DNA of 64,000 nucleotides, taken from Dendrophyllia cribrosa (Eukaryota; Cnidaria; Anthozoa; Scleractinia; Dendrophylliidae). Positions 23,184 through 33,079 of the stretch are shown in pieces. The DNA is taken from positions 23,123,855 to 23,187,854 of the forward strand of contig JAJLRJ010000005.1 in NCBI GenBank assembly GCA_024195265.1, read 5' to 3'. The translations under genes were made by a program, and so were the position numbers. Below the pieces are notes generated by a model. The model had not been told where the DNA came from. It searched no databases and saw only the letters and a program-made list of their open reading frames with translations. Numbering within the stretch: position 1 is the stretch's first letter; every line of letters begins with the position of its first letter.

Positions 23184-24833
23184 TTATATCTTTGCATTAT
23201 GTCCCAAACAAAGCAAAGTACTAATCCACTGAAAAATATCTGGGTGTATTCCCCAATCGTCAACATCGGTGAGTTTGCTGAGATAATCAGCTAGTTGGTT
23301 TTCATCCCGTGGGACCCAGACTGGAATGACTACAATGCTATGAATGTTGCACAAGTGTACAATCTCCTCGACCAGTGTCTGGAGATCAGATTTCATACTG
23401 CCTCTATTGATTATGGAGACCACATTTTGATTGTCAGTGTGCCACTGCACTTTGTGTCCCCTAAGGGAATTTCCGATGGACAATAACATGTAGTAGACGG
23501 CTTTAAGCTCCCGCCAAGTGGAGCTCTTACCCTTTTCAGTGAATGCCCACTGACCCTGGCATACTAGGTTTTGCTTGTCAGAAATCACATAACCTCCATA
23601 ACCCTGTGCTGATGCATCTGAGTAGACAACGTAATCGAAAACATGGGGCTCGTCAAAAAGTTTCTTACCATTCAACTGACTCACATTATTGTACCAAAAA
23701 TGTAGCTCTTCCTTCACCTTTGGGAAACAAATAATAATGGAATCCCAAGAAGCCCGACTTCCTATGGCAAAGTACATATGCCTGGTGTAGAAATAAACAG
23801 CAGAGCCAATGGCTTTAGACATAGATATTACGCGACCGGTAACCTCCGCTAAGCGTCGGGCTGTAATCGTATTAGGGCTTGCTAGTAGGGATGAAATAGA
23901 TTCCTTTAATTTAGAAAGCCTAGTGTCGGTTACGTACAAGCAGTTTTCGGACATATTAAAAACATAACCCAACCAAGTCTGGATAAGGGATGGTTCCCAA
24001 ACACATTTGTTTATGTTTAGGAAAAAGCCTAACTTTGCAAGATCTTCTTTTACTGCTATAGCATCCGTGAAGGCAATCTCCTTAGAAGGATTCCCACCCA
24101 AACCATCGTCCAAGAACATGCAAATTCTCTTACCTGAACTCCTCCAATAACCAATCACAGGTTTCAGAATTTTAGTGAATAGATATGGTGCGGTGGACAA
24201 GCCAAAAGGTAGCACATTGAAGACAAAATATGTGGGTTTACCCTGGTACTGCCATTGAAAGCCTAAGTAAGTGCGATGACTCTCAAAAATTTCAATATGG
24301 TGATAGGCGCTCTTGATATCGAACGTATACAAGTAATAGCCTTCTCCTAACAGTTGTTGCGCTGTTGTAACGTCTTCACATTTAAATTTATACTTGAAAA
24401 GATGGGGATTTACGTGTCGTAAATCAAGCACTAGCCGTTTTTTACCCTCGCCCCGGATTGACACGGTCAAAGGGCTGACGACCCATGGCTGACAGCTAGC
24501 GACCGAAATACACTGTGCGGCTAAAAGCTCCTGTAGGGCCTCGGTAACAAAGGTGGCATTATCTAGGGCAGATTTATTATTTGGCAAAATGCAAGACTCG
24601 GGGATAGTAAGCAGTGATAATTTATAACCCTCTTTAATCACACTGAGAACCGCGTTAGAAGCCTCTATTTCCTCCCAGGCTAAGACATGCCTTTCAAGCC
24701 GTCCTCGAACACTCTGACTTTCTTGAGAGTATTCCCGCTCCAAAAAATAAATCTCCCTTCCCAAAGGGTGTTTTATGTACATCATACACCGTCTCTGGAA
24801 AGTTAGAATCCCCTGACACAGATTCCATATCAC
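23184..24833 (-). CDS. DIRS-type reverse transcriptase-RNase H
   Basis: The frame has 549 codons and no stop. RT motifs in order: LVLDLRHVNPHL (about residues 137-148), YHHIEIFESHRTYLGF, VLPFGLSTAPYLFTK and the catalytic FLDDGLG (the YxDD-type box written as FLDD). RNase H follows: YSDASAQGYGGYVI, STWRELKAV, HTDNQNVVSIINRG and VPRDENQLADYLSK, i.e. the D-E-D-D residues. In relatives the protein continues into a tyrosine recombinase; here it stops soon after WGIHPDIFQWIS. The true start is uncertain because the gene enters in a frame overlapping Gag. Confidence 0.9.
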   Translation of the reverse strand: MIWNLCQGILTFQRRCMMYIKHPLGREIYFLEREYSQESQSVRGRLERHVLAWEEIEASNAVLSVIKEGYKLSLLTIPESCILPNNKSALDNATFVTEALQELLAAQCISVASCQPWVVSPLTVSIRGEGKKRLVLDLRHVNPHLFKYKFKCEDVTTAQQLLGEGYYLYTFDIKSAYHHIEIFESHRTYLGFQWQYQGKPTYFVFNVLPFGLSTAPYLFTKILKPVIGYWRSSGKRICMFLDDGLGGNPSKEIAFTDAIAVKEDLAKLGFFLNINKCVWEPSLIQTWLGYVFNMSENCLYVTDTRLSKLKESISSLLASPNTITARRLAEVTGRVISMSKAIGSAVYFYTRHMYFAIGSRASWDSIIICFPKVKEELHFWYNNVSQLNGKKLFDEPHVFDYVVYSDASAQGYGGYVISDKQNLVCQGQWAFTEKGKSSTWRELKAVYYMLLSIGNSLRGHKVQWHTDNQNVVSIINRGSMKSDLQTLVEEIVHLCNIHSIVVIPVWVPRDENQLADYLSKLTDVDDWGIHPDIFQWISTLLCLGHNAKI

Positions 24834-25599
24834 AATAATAAGAAAAATTATTACTTAACTTCTTGCCGTCCTGTTGCGCCTGTGCAGCGACCCACAAAGG
24901 ACATTCGTTTCGCCAGTGACCTGGTTTACCGCAGCTAAAACACACGCCGCGTTTCTGGGCTGACCCGCTTGTGAATAAGCCTATGTTCCTTGGCCCACCA
25001 ACGGGTGAGGAAAAACGAGGCGAGTAACTCCCTGTCAATATGGAAAATGGGCTGTATGACAGTGGATTAGTGGCTGTACTTCCCAGAGATCTTGAAGGCT
25101 TGTACCAGGTGCGAACCTTCGCGGCTTTGGTGGCGTGAGTTTCGGCAATTTTCCGTCGGGCTTCTTTTTCTGCTTTTTTTATTTTCTTGGCGTCCTGGTC
25201 GTTGTCAGCGAGCTCGTTGTCGAGATATTCCCCGACCGTTTTCCAGCCGTATTCAGATTTGTCAGCTATTAGAATAAGTTTTTGACACTGGTCAATAAGT
25301 TCAATACCTTCGTTAAGTTTAGCGATGCATGCCTCGTGTTTTCCCGCTGTAGCGGCATCTTTTGCTTCGTTCACGGCGGACTTCACCTGCTCGTTATGCT
25401 TGAACTGTTGTTCGTGTCCTTTCTTTTTGAATGTACGAGGTTCAGCAAGGCGTATCTTTTTCAGTTCACTCATTTGAGTGCTCGATGTGTCCTCGCGCTG
25501 CCTTTTCATTGACTCAAGCTTGTTGTCCATGATAGATGAAAGTTTGTCCAGCATGGTCGATTGCTGACGTTCTAATTCAGCCTTAATCTTTGGATCCAT
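24694..25599 (-). CDS. DIRS-type Gag-like protein with zinc knuckle
   Basis: I choose the start at 25599, where the conserved-looking MDPKIKAELERQQ opens. The longer upstream extension is AT-rich and unlike a protein. The product has about 301 residues. The N-terminal half is coiled-coil and basic (LDKLSSIMDNKLESMKRQRE). The middle is a helical, Lys/Ala-rich stretch. The C-terminal third has a CCHC zinc knuckle CFSCGKPGHWRNEC that would bind RNA. It overlaps the RT frame by 140 bases, which suggests frameshift or reinitiation for the polyprotein. The frame is intact. Confidence 0.85.
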   Translation of the reverse strand: MDPKIKAELERQQSTMLDKLSSIMDNKLESMKRQREDTSSTQMSELKKIRLAEPRTFKKKGHEQQFKHNEQVKSAVNEAKDAATAGKHEACIAKLNEGIELIDQCQKLILIADKSEYGWKTVGEYLDNELADNDQDAKKIKKAEKEARRKIAETHATKAAKVRTWYKPSRSLGSTATNPLSYSPFSILTGSYSPRFSSPVGGPRNIGLFTSGSAQKRGVCFSCGKPGHWRNECPLWVAAQAQQDGKKLSNNFSYYCDMESVSGDSNFPETVYDVHKTPFGKGDLFFGAGILSRKSECSRTA

Positions 25600-27055
25600 T
25601 TCTTCAGTCTCGTCGTCGCGGATACAAAGCAAGAGGTAATTGCTGTTTGCTGGGCTTAAAATTCTCCTCCGACAGTTAGAAAAAGCGTGAAAATACAAGA
25701 AAAATACGCAAAAACTAACGACATGCAGTGATGTCAGCGTAGAATGGTTCACCGCAGTAAAATCCTGCCCATATATGACGTCTCCATGACAACCGTCAAA
25801 GTAGTTGAACCGTGAAAACAGTAATTTGCTGCTATTCTTCGAACCGCAGCAAATAGCAAATTTCAAGTCAAAAGATGGACGGCTTCATTTGACCGACGTA
25901 CGTCACAAGAAAGCAAAGAGCAGATTTTATTAGCTTTCAAAAATATTGTGATCGGTCCTCGATTCGGCGTGAACTTGCGTGGCTCTTGAATGAAAACTAT
26001 GAAAACGAATTAATTTATCCTTCCATGTGTTCTATAGGACGACGGAAACCTGACACAAGGTAGTTTTCTTTGAAAAAATTCATAGTTACTGGCGAAGACA
26101 AGTGAGTGAAAGAAGAATGAAAACGCCGCGATAAAATCTCCAAAACAAACGTGTTTGTCAAACTGGAAAATGTGGCTGTGGCAGCATTTCGGTCTACAGC
26201 GGTGAACGGAGAAACTCTCAAACTTTAAAAAGAATACTGAAAATATCTCCTCATCAAATACTGCAAGCTGTTTTTGGCTTTTCGTTGTGCTTTAGTGGCT
26301 TCATGCCGAAACTCATGGATGAGTTTGAATTTCAATCGCACCTGACAAATTTTCAGCGTGAGCTGCAGCAAGAGCTGAGCGTATTTGCGAATACGCAAAA
26401 ATTGTTTTCAGGGAATCCACTGCAAGGACAAAAATTTCGCTGAGGAATCAAGGTACACTTTTGGCGTAATTCTGTAGCCTCAAGTTTGTTCTTCTTAGAG
26501 CCCCTGCCACAAACGATAACTCCGAAGTTAAGTTTTATATAACTAGACAAGAACTTGATCAAACTAAGCTAGCTTAACAGTTTACCGATGGAAGCCGTTT
26601 CAAGTTGTTTTGCAGCTTTATGTTTTTCATAGAGAAGTTTTCTTACAAAGAAAGGTACTCTTTTTTCAATGCTAAGTTAAATTGTAAAAGTTAAACGAAT
26701 TTGCCAAGTTACTCGAGTTTTTACAACTTACAGCCTAAAAGCTAAATACCAAAACAATAAGCATGTAAGCTTTATACTCAAGAAAATTGTCAATGCTTTT
26801 TGATTCGTGGCTAATCAGTTTTTTGCTAAAGTTATAGCTAATTTCATCAAAGAGAGTTTTTGTAACCTGACATGTTAACTCATTTAACTTCAAACGTTTT
26901 CTCTGGATAATTTTTAATGTAAAAAAAAAACTTTTGTTAGCGGATGCTAGACTGATGCTGGGACTCTCAAATTTTGCGGTCCGTATTGTAAAATACGGAC
27001 CGGAAAATTGACCAATCATAGCACGGGTACTAACTGAGAGATATAATAAAAAGAG

Positions 27056-29161
27056 TTATTTTCCAAAACGAGAACAAAATGTTCTCTGGATAGTACCTGG
27101 TGTGGTAGGAGGGACATCTTTTACCACCATTCGACTCCTATCAGCTCTCTTTTGTAATGCGTCTGCTCTTGGCTGTTTCTCCAGCATGTTATTCATTGCT
27201 GCAGGGGTTTTCTCACGCAAGCCTGTGGCAGCGCTCAGCAACTCCTCTTTGCTGGCTTTCATAAAAGTTTGGAATATCTCCTCCACATACATGTAATCTA
27301 TAGAAATATGAGAACAGAAGAGTTAAAAAAACACAGTTAAACTTTCATGCAAGATCACCTCTCCAGATGACTACTTTTCTAAATTAATTATACCAAATAT
27401 TAACCCAGCAAACGGGTCAAACCATGTAATTCAAACCTGTCATAAGTGACAATGACCACTTTCAACACTAGTAGTGGTTTGTATTTTTCTACTGTTTTAA
27501 CATCTACATGTAGTAAGTGATTACTCACATAATCGGTCATACACCACAGTCCCTTATGAAAACAACTTTATCATGCGAGGTAGTAACTAATAATATTACA
27601 GAGAAACATTTAAAAATCATAACCAAATATCTAAAATGGATGATACATTAGCAAAACCAAAGAATACAGGCATCCCACTTGTTCAGTGGTACCTTCGTGG
27701 AACTAATAAATGAATTGCCCTGTACAGTAATCAGCAAAGGCCTTATTAAAGCATGTGGTTACAAACTAACTTTGTTCACTACGGGAAACAAATCCAGACT
27801 CATATTTTCAACAATACTCAACCCTAGGTCTATTATGCAAAGAAAAAACAGCAATTAATATTAAATTTTGAATACACCTTCAAATTATGAACATACCAAC
27901 TCTTAACCATTTCCTTGGTCAATGTTGCCATGAGTGCATTTGTTGAATAAGGGATCATATGTCAGTCTGTGTGCTCATTCACCACGTGATTTAGGAATGT
28001 TTTAAACTTGGCCCATATGACTCTGCCATTGCCACTGAAAGTTGATGTGGCGCTCCAGTGGAGATGTTTCTCGCACGGCTTTATCCACTCAGCTAGAGTT
28101 TCATATCCTTTTTGTTTTGAAATTTTGGACAGCACTTTACGAATTTCTGTCAAGAAATATATAAAAGGTATTGCAATAACCTCTATGATGGCTATTTTAG
28201 ATTTTAGTGCAAGTGGTATCAATCCCCCAAAATAAAAAGGTACAATGGCCATTCCCATCATTTTTATATAAGAGATCCCCCCGCCGCCTTCCATTTTTTT
28301 TACATTTTCTTCCAAGGTTATTATTCTGTTCTTCAACAGACGAATGTTGTTACACAACTTATCGCAGTTGCTGCAACTTCCTCGTTCATTGTGTAGTACT
28401 TCTTGATGCTGTTCAGTAGTCGCTGTAGCCGGCTCAGGATCTTCATGGATCGCGGTAGCCATCTCAGGATCTTCATAGGTTGTTGTTGCTGGCTCAGGAT
28501 CTACATGGTTCGCTGTAGCTGGCTCTGGACTCGATAGAACAGCCGGTTCAGGATCTGGAGTGGTTCTGGTAGCTGTCACTTTGGCCTTTTCGGTCTCGGG
28601 CCTTCATCAGGAAAATCACCAGCCTTCTCCCTTGTCATTGCTGCTTTAATAGCCTGTGAAAAAAGCAAATTTCAAACATGCTGAATCAGGATGACAATTC
28701 TTTGTGAACGACAAGAAAACGCAAAGGTCACATAATTTAAAACTACACTTCCGTCTTACCATTCGTTTCTCTCGCTTCGATGGAGGTGCTTTTTACTTCA
28801 AAGTTTCTACAACTGTGTGGATAGAAGGGAAGACACAAACTCCCAAATCAAATAATCTTTTCGAAGCCTTCCTGACATTGCTTTGTCTTTTGCTGTCTGG
28901 GCAAACCTTCGTTCAAAGTCATCCAGCTTAAAGTGCACTAAGCATATCACTGAATGCTTTGAAGGCTCCCACTTGGCTCGCTTTTGCTTGACAAAGTTGA
29001 CCCATTTCTTCCTCCTTCTCTTCGCCTCAGGTCGTTCGTCATCATAAAACGGTATATAGTATGTTTGGATATACCAGAGACACATCTTTCCGATTACTAC
29101 AACCCAGAGCAACACAAACGTTGGGCATTTTTCTCTGTATGTTCACATGTAGCGTCGCCAT
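27056..29161 (-). pseudogene. THAP-domain protein, multi-exon, frameshifted
   Basis: THAP zinc fingers bind specific DNA sites and occur in P-element-like transposases and their host derivatives. The frame opens at 29161 (MATLHVNIQRKMPNVCVALGC). It shows C-x4-C (CVALGC), then WVNFVKQKRAKWEPSKHSVIC and C-x2-H (CLVHF), then DDFERRF. The first exon has two frame changes (near 29090 and 28855) and ends at a GTAAGA donor (about 28765). The second exon begins after TTTTTTCACAG (about 28655). It encodes repeated DPEPAT units, a CSNCDKLC motif, a coiled coil (LLKNRIITLEENVKK) and a tail WIKPCEKHLHWSATSTFSG, then a frame change at 27962. A last segment (27292-27056) has MYVEEIFQTFMKASKEELLSA and ends at the DIRS boundary. 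Multiple frame changes make this a pseudogene unless they are assembly errors. Confidence 0.7.
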
Positions 29162-29574
29162 GATAAATAGAGATCGCGTGAGATCGCAGGGAACACATCT
29201 TCTTGATTTGACGTCACTAGCCCCATGCTCATGCTTGGACTCAAACAAAAATGGTGTCATTTTTTGCCCAATTTTACGTACTTCAACAGAGCACCAAAAA
29301 TCGAGGATTTAACCAAATCAAAAATTTTTTGCGAAGAAATACTCCACATAACAAGAGGATGTAATTAAGCGAAAAACATTTTGGGGGGTTACATGTAGGT
29401 ACACTTTAAACAACTTAACAATTGAAAATTTTCCAAAGTTTTCTGCCCTTCAGTTTCGACTTTAACTTGTTTTCACTACTAGTTACAAATGACCCTTTGA
29501 AAACATTTTTAAACAGAGAAATGAATCGTCAGTGACTTTTAATCCAGGATTGGCGTTAATCGGCTTTCGAACAA

Positions 29575-30667
29575 CCGGGCCCTGGATCTTTCTTGTATCC
29601 ACACCAAGAGGTGCTGCACTTATTGTGATCTCCAAATACGTGTGGACAGCAACAATAATGGCTGGCCCCTGTTTTGGTTAATGCAATAAGTGGAGCACCT
29701 CTGAATGTAGGATATAATATTCAGTGTCAGCCCTTTGACCTTCCCTTTTGCCATGTATAACCGCTTTCCTAGTGCCCGACTTGCATGGTTTACATCACTC
29801 CATTTCTCGATATCGTAGCTAACCAGCATTTTAAGATAACTTTCTGTGGCACCATCATCATCTTGATCCAATGTAAGTAGAGTAAGCCACACCACTGCTC
29901 ACTGCACTGGAAAATAACTCGGCAGCTACGTTAGCCTCCATACTTTTGGAAGATCCTTGGTGGCTTTTTGCGACACTCATGAGTGACTGCTTCTTGATTC
30001 TTTTTCTTGGCTTCGTCACAAACCCGACATAATGTATTGTGAGTTGCATAACTAATAACTTTACTGGTCTGCAAGCCCACTGCTGTGCCTACTCCTGACG
30101 AGGCATCATGGCTGCAGCCTCTCTTCCTCCAACTTATGTCGTACGACACACTTTTACGACTTCTTCATCCTCAGTTGATGACAACCGCTTCTCTTCATCG
30201 ATAGACCGTTTGCAAGACTCTCTGGCCACTTCTTCTACCGCCTTTCCACTCTCTCTTTCTCGATTTTTGAAGTTACTTGAAGACAGTGACGATATGCCAA
30301 GTGTTGAAAGAAGTCCTGAGTAATACGCCTGTCCTATTCCAGAATACGATGCACCTAGTCCAGCACCGGGCACTCTCCTTCTGGGTGAACATCGTAACCA
30401 TTACGCAAATCTAGGGGTCCTTGGTTACAATTCATACACTCGTCCAAAGCGGATATTAGCACTTCCAGATTCACCAGCTAAGCCTGATTCATATATTTTT
30501 CGGTCCCTTGGGAAACTGACAGCTGATTTGCTAAACATGGACTCAATTTCAAGTCGGTCACTCCAGCGCCGCTCTGTCATAGATTTGCACTTCTCGTTTC
30601 TCACATGTTTGGATCTGTAATTGACAGGGAACTCAGTTTGACACAATTTCTTCTTCTCGGCAATCTG
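29575..30667 (-). pseudogene. Mutator-like transposase domain gene (PF20700 type), broken
   Basis: The exon opens after TTTTTTAG at 30667. Across several frames: SKHVRNEKCKSMTERRWSDR, then LLSTLGISSLSSSNFKNRE, VSYDISWRKRGCSH (catalytic-region strand, a DISW/DGTW pattern), HQGSSKSMEANVAAELF, YIGSR/DDDGATESYL, YDIEKWSDVNHASRALGKRL, IISYIQRC and PHVFGDHNKCSTSWCGYKKD. This order matches the Mutator-like transposase domain of the multicopy THAP/Mutator families. At least three frameshifts. The 3' portion with APKIRHYGGS is missing here but a separate copy is at 14165. It lies upstream of, and in the same orientation as, the THAP pseudogene. Confidence 0.65.
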
Positions 30668-31640
30668 CTAAAAAATTGGAATTGGGAAACGGCTTGGAAA
30701 GTTTTTCCTTTTTCTTTGCCAAATCACAAATGACGACGATGTCAGCACATTTAAATGGAGAAAATCAAAAGAAAGAAACCATACCTGTGTTTCATTATCA
30801 CTGGGTCTAGACTTTTTTCCTGCTCTGTTGTTCTGTAGAATAATATCTTTTTGTGTTCTGAACAAAGAGACCCTCCGCATGGCTGCATTACAACGTAATA
30901 GCGTGAAATCGAGTGCATAATATTATTACAATTCTCAAGCCAGTTATTAGCATGTTTAGGAATATTCTTCGGAAAGGAATCGAGAGTTCTGTTCAATGAA
31001 AATATATTTTTTGCTAAAGTTGTGCACGTGCATAAAAATTATGTAACTCGAAAACAATACTCGTGAATAATGAGGACACTCACTTGTAAACAAGAAATCT
31101 GCAGGAAAGAATTGGTACATTGGAGGGCCCTATTTAATTTCCTCGGCAATTACGCGAGGGTTTTTCTCTCTCATTCTCTGTAAATGGCAAACAACAAATT
31201 TGTGCTTGCTGTAAAAACAATGCTTAATGCTTACAGTATAATCTCAAGGAGTTTAGAAAATGATGGGTATAAAATGTGTGGCCGCATAACTTGTGGCTTT
31301 CTATCATCCATTTGTAGACTGCAGATATACTGTACTGTACCACGGGTTTGGAATAATTGCCTGACATACAGTGTAGATATGAAAGAGTATATAAATTCTT
31401 GTTTATAGACACTGATATATTTTGTTATATGGCCATGTGCCACCATGCTACTATAGTGTAGTTTTTATATTAGAGAGATTCATTAAAGTTCTAATATCCT
31501 GTTAATAAACAGAGTTATTTTGTTACATGTGTGTAGCCTACACTTCAGCGATCGAATCTACTGTCTTGTTCACATGTGAAGCTACATGAAATACCAAAAA
31601 AATTGTTGTGGGGTTCTGGTTCAGGGATTGGGTTCTGGGG
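30668..31640. other. No gene recognised
   Basis: Upstream of the Mutator-like exon. Possible upstream exons are not clear. A CTCTCTCATTCTCTG tract lies near 31165. Small open frames lack motifs. Confidence 0.35.
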
Positions 31641-31674
31641 GAAAAGTGTTAGTCATGACTTTATTAAAATAGGT

Positions 31675-31690
31675 GGCTCCTAAAGGAGCC
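31675..31690 (-). promoter_or_regulatory. Histone-type 3' stem-loop candidate
   Basis: On the minus strand this reads GGCTCCTTTAGGAGCC, followed by ACC and preceded by CCAAT. The 6-bp stem, 4-base loop beginning TTT, and the ACC tail match the histone mRNA 3' stem-loop except for one stem pair and the last loop base. No histone open frame lies upstream. Confidence 0.4.
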
Positions 31691-31781
31691 ATTGGTTTTG
31701 TGACCTGTAGGGTGCAATGTCGAACACCTTGCCAGTTCAACCCTACAAGACTTTTCCCTGCCAAGTGCAGTGCAGGGTGGT

Positions 31782-31797
31782 GACTCTTAAAAGAGCT
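31782..31797 (-). promoter_or_regulatory. Second histone-type stem-loop candidate, partly decayed
   Basis: On the minus strand this reads AGCTCTTTTAAGAGTC followed by ACCACC. Two transitions away from the consensus GGCTCTTTTAAGAGCC. It lies 107 bases upstream of the first stem-loop in the same orientation. Confidence 0.35.
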
Positions 31798-31799
31798 GT

Positions 31800-32881
31800 T
31801 TTTTAACTTTTTTTTAAATGTCCGGAAGCTTTTCCCTCATGTGCAACAACGATTAGCAGCACTTTTTGTAAGTGCCTAATATACTTTGTGCATTTTTCAG
31901 CATCCTTTCTCTCCTCCCAGAATCTTAAGATACTGCTCACCAACTCGTCCTTTGTCAGGGGCTTGACAGTGGTTCTTAGAAAGTGCTCAATTTGTGCCAG
32001 AGAAGCTTGATAGGGTTTATATCAGGGGACTTGGGAGGCGTCTTCCGCCAATTGATGTCTTTGTTCTCCATAAATGTCCTGGCAAGGCGACTGATGTGTT
32101 TTGGATTGTTATCCTGCTGGGGAAAGCTTCCTCTTCTTACTTATATCAAGTTGAGTTTCGTTTCTGAACTTTTAATAAATGGTTTAACTCAAACTAATAT
32201 AATAAACTTGTAAAAACACAACGTTTTGGACTTAAATGGTCATCACCAGGGTAATTATGGCAGTCCATAATCTAAAATCTGTCAACTAATATTAACATTA
32301 AGCTGAAACTTTCTGGTACATGCTTAGAACCATTATCCTGTTGAAGTCGGTAGTTGTTGCTTGGGAACATTTTAGTGATGAAGGGTGGCAGGTTGTTTTG
32401 CAGAATTTCTTTGACATAAAGGAATCTGTCCATGATTCCTCTCAATATTAGAATCGGCATTGCTGCTGGCATAGAAATACCTGTCCAAACATGGACTTGT
32501 TTCTGAAAAGTGAGAGCCAGGAAAAATGAAGCTGACAGCAAAACATCATTTCAGAGTTTACTGTGTTGACTCAGCCAAATACTGCTCTCATCCATGAAGA
32601 TCACGTCTTTAAACTTTTTGTTGTCATCTCTGCATTTTGACTCTGTTGGCTTCTCTGACTATTTGGCAGTAATGTGGTCCCAATTTATGCCATCCGAGCT
32701 TATGCCTTGCACACTTTATCGATGACAGCAACAACGGCATTTGGAAATTTTCGAGTAGCAGCCTCTGTAATCCTGAAAATGAAGCGTAGATCATGTTATC
32801 AAAATGACTGCTAAAAAGTGTACAGCACATGTATATCCAGGCAGCAAAATTTAATCGGTGGTGCCCAAAAAGAACTGACAA
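31800..32881 (-). pseudogene. Tc1/mariner-type transposase, decayed
   Basis: The minus strand reads, with frame changes: KFKDVIFMDESSIW (first catalytic Asp), VHVWTGISMPAAMPILILRGIMD, then QDNNPKHISRLARTFMENKDI (second Asp) and SPDINPIKLLW. The third acid of the DD34E triad is normally the Glu in NPIENLW; here it is Lys, so the active site is lost. About 150 bp (32130-32280) of unrelated or duplicated sequence interrupts the gene around the second Asp, so that the QDN motif occurs twice (QDNGSKH and QDNNPKH). Terminal inverted repeats not identified. Confidence 0.75.
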
Positions 32882-33079
32882 TTCAGCAGTTTAGACGACC
32901 AGGCTAGTGGTGGCTTGTCTAGAACAGTGCTATAAAGTGCAAACTTTTTCCACAATTTTGGAAATAGTACAACGATATATAGGATTCAGATTAAATCTCA
33001 CAAAAATTGGCCTAATGGTTAGTTTGCTGTACTGGGGATCGAGCAGTTAATTACAACCCAACAGCAGGAACGTCTGACT

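Larger units (their letters stand above)
22763..27055 (-). mobile_element. DIRS-type retrotransposon lacking a recombinase
   Basis: On the minus strand, a Gag gene is followed by an overlapping RT-RNase H gene. Both ends carry a hairpin built on GGTCCGTA (22782-22823 and 26977-27002) and a TATTATATCTCT motif in inverted orientation, matching the inverted terminal repeats expected for DIRS elements. DIRS elements normally encode a tyrosine recombinase; none is visible between the RNase H stop (23184) and the left end. Only about 420 bp remain there, so a deletion is inferred. Confidence 0.8.

Noticed and set aside
31690..31782. tRNA-like A/B box between the stem-loops
   Set aside because: A GGTTGAACTGG-like segment is present, but no cloverleaf can be folded.
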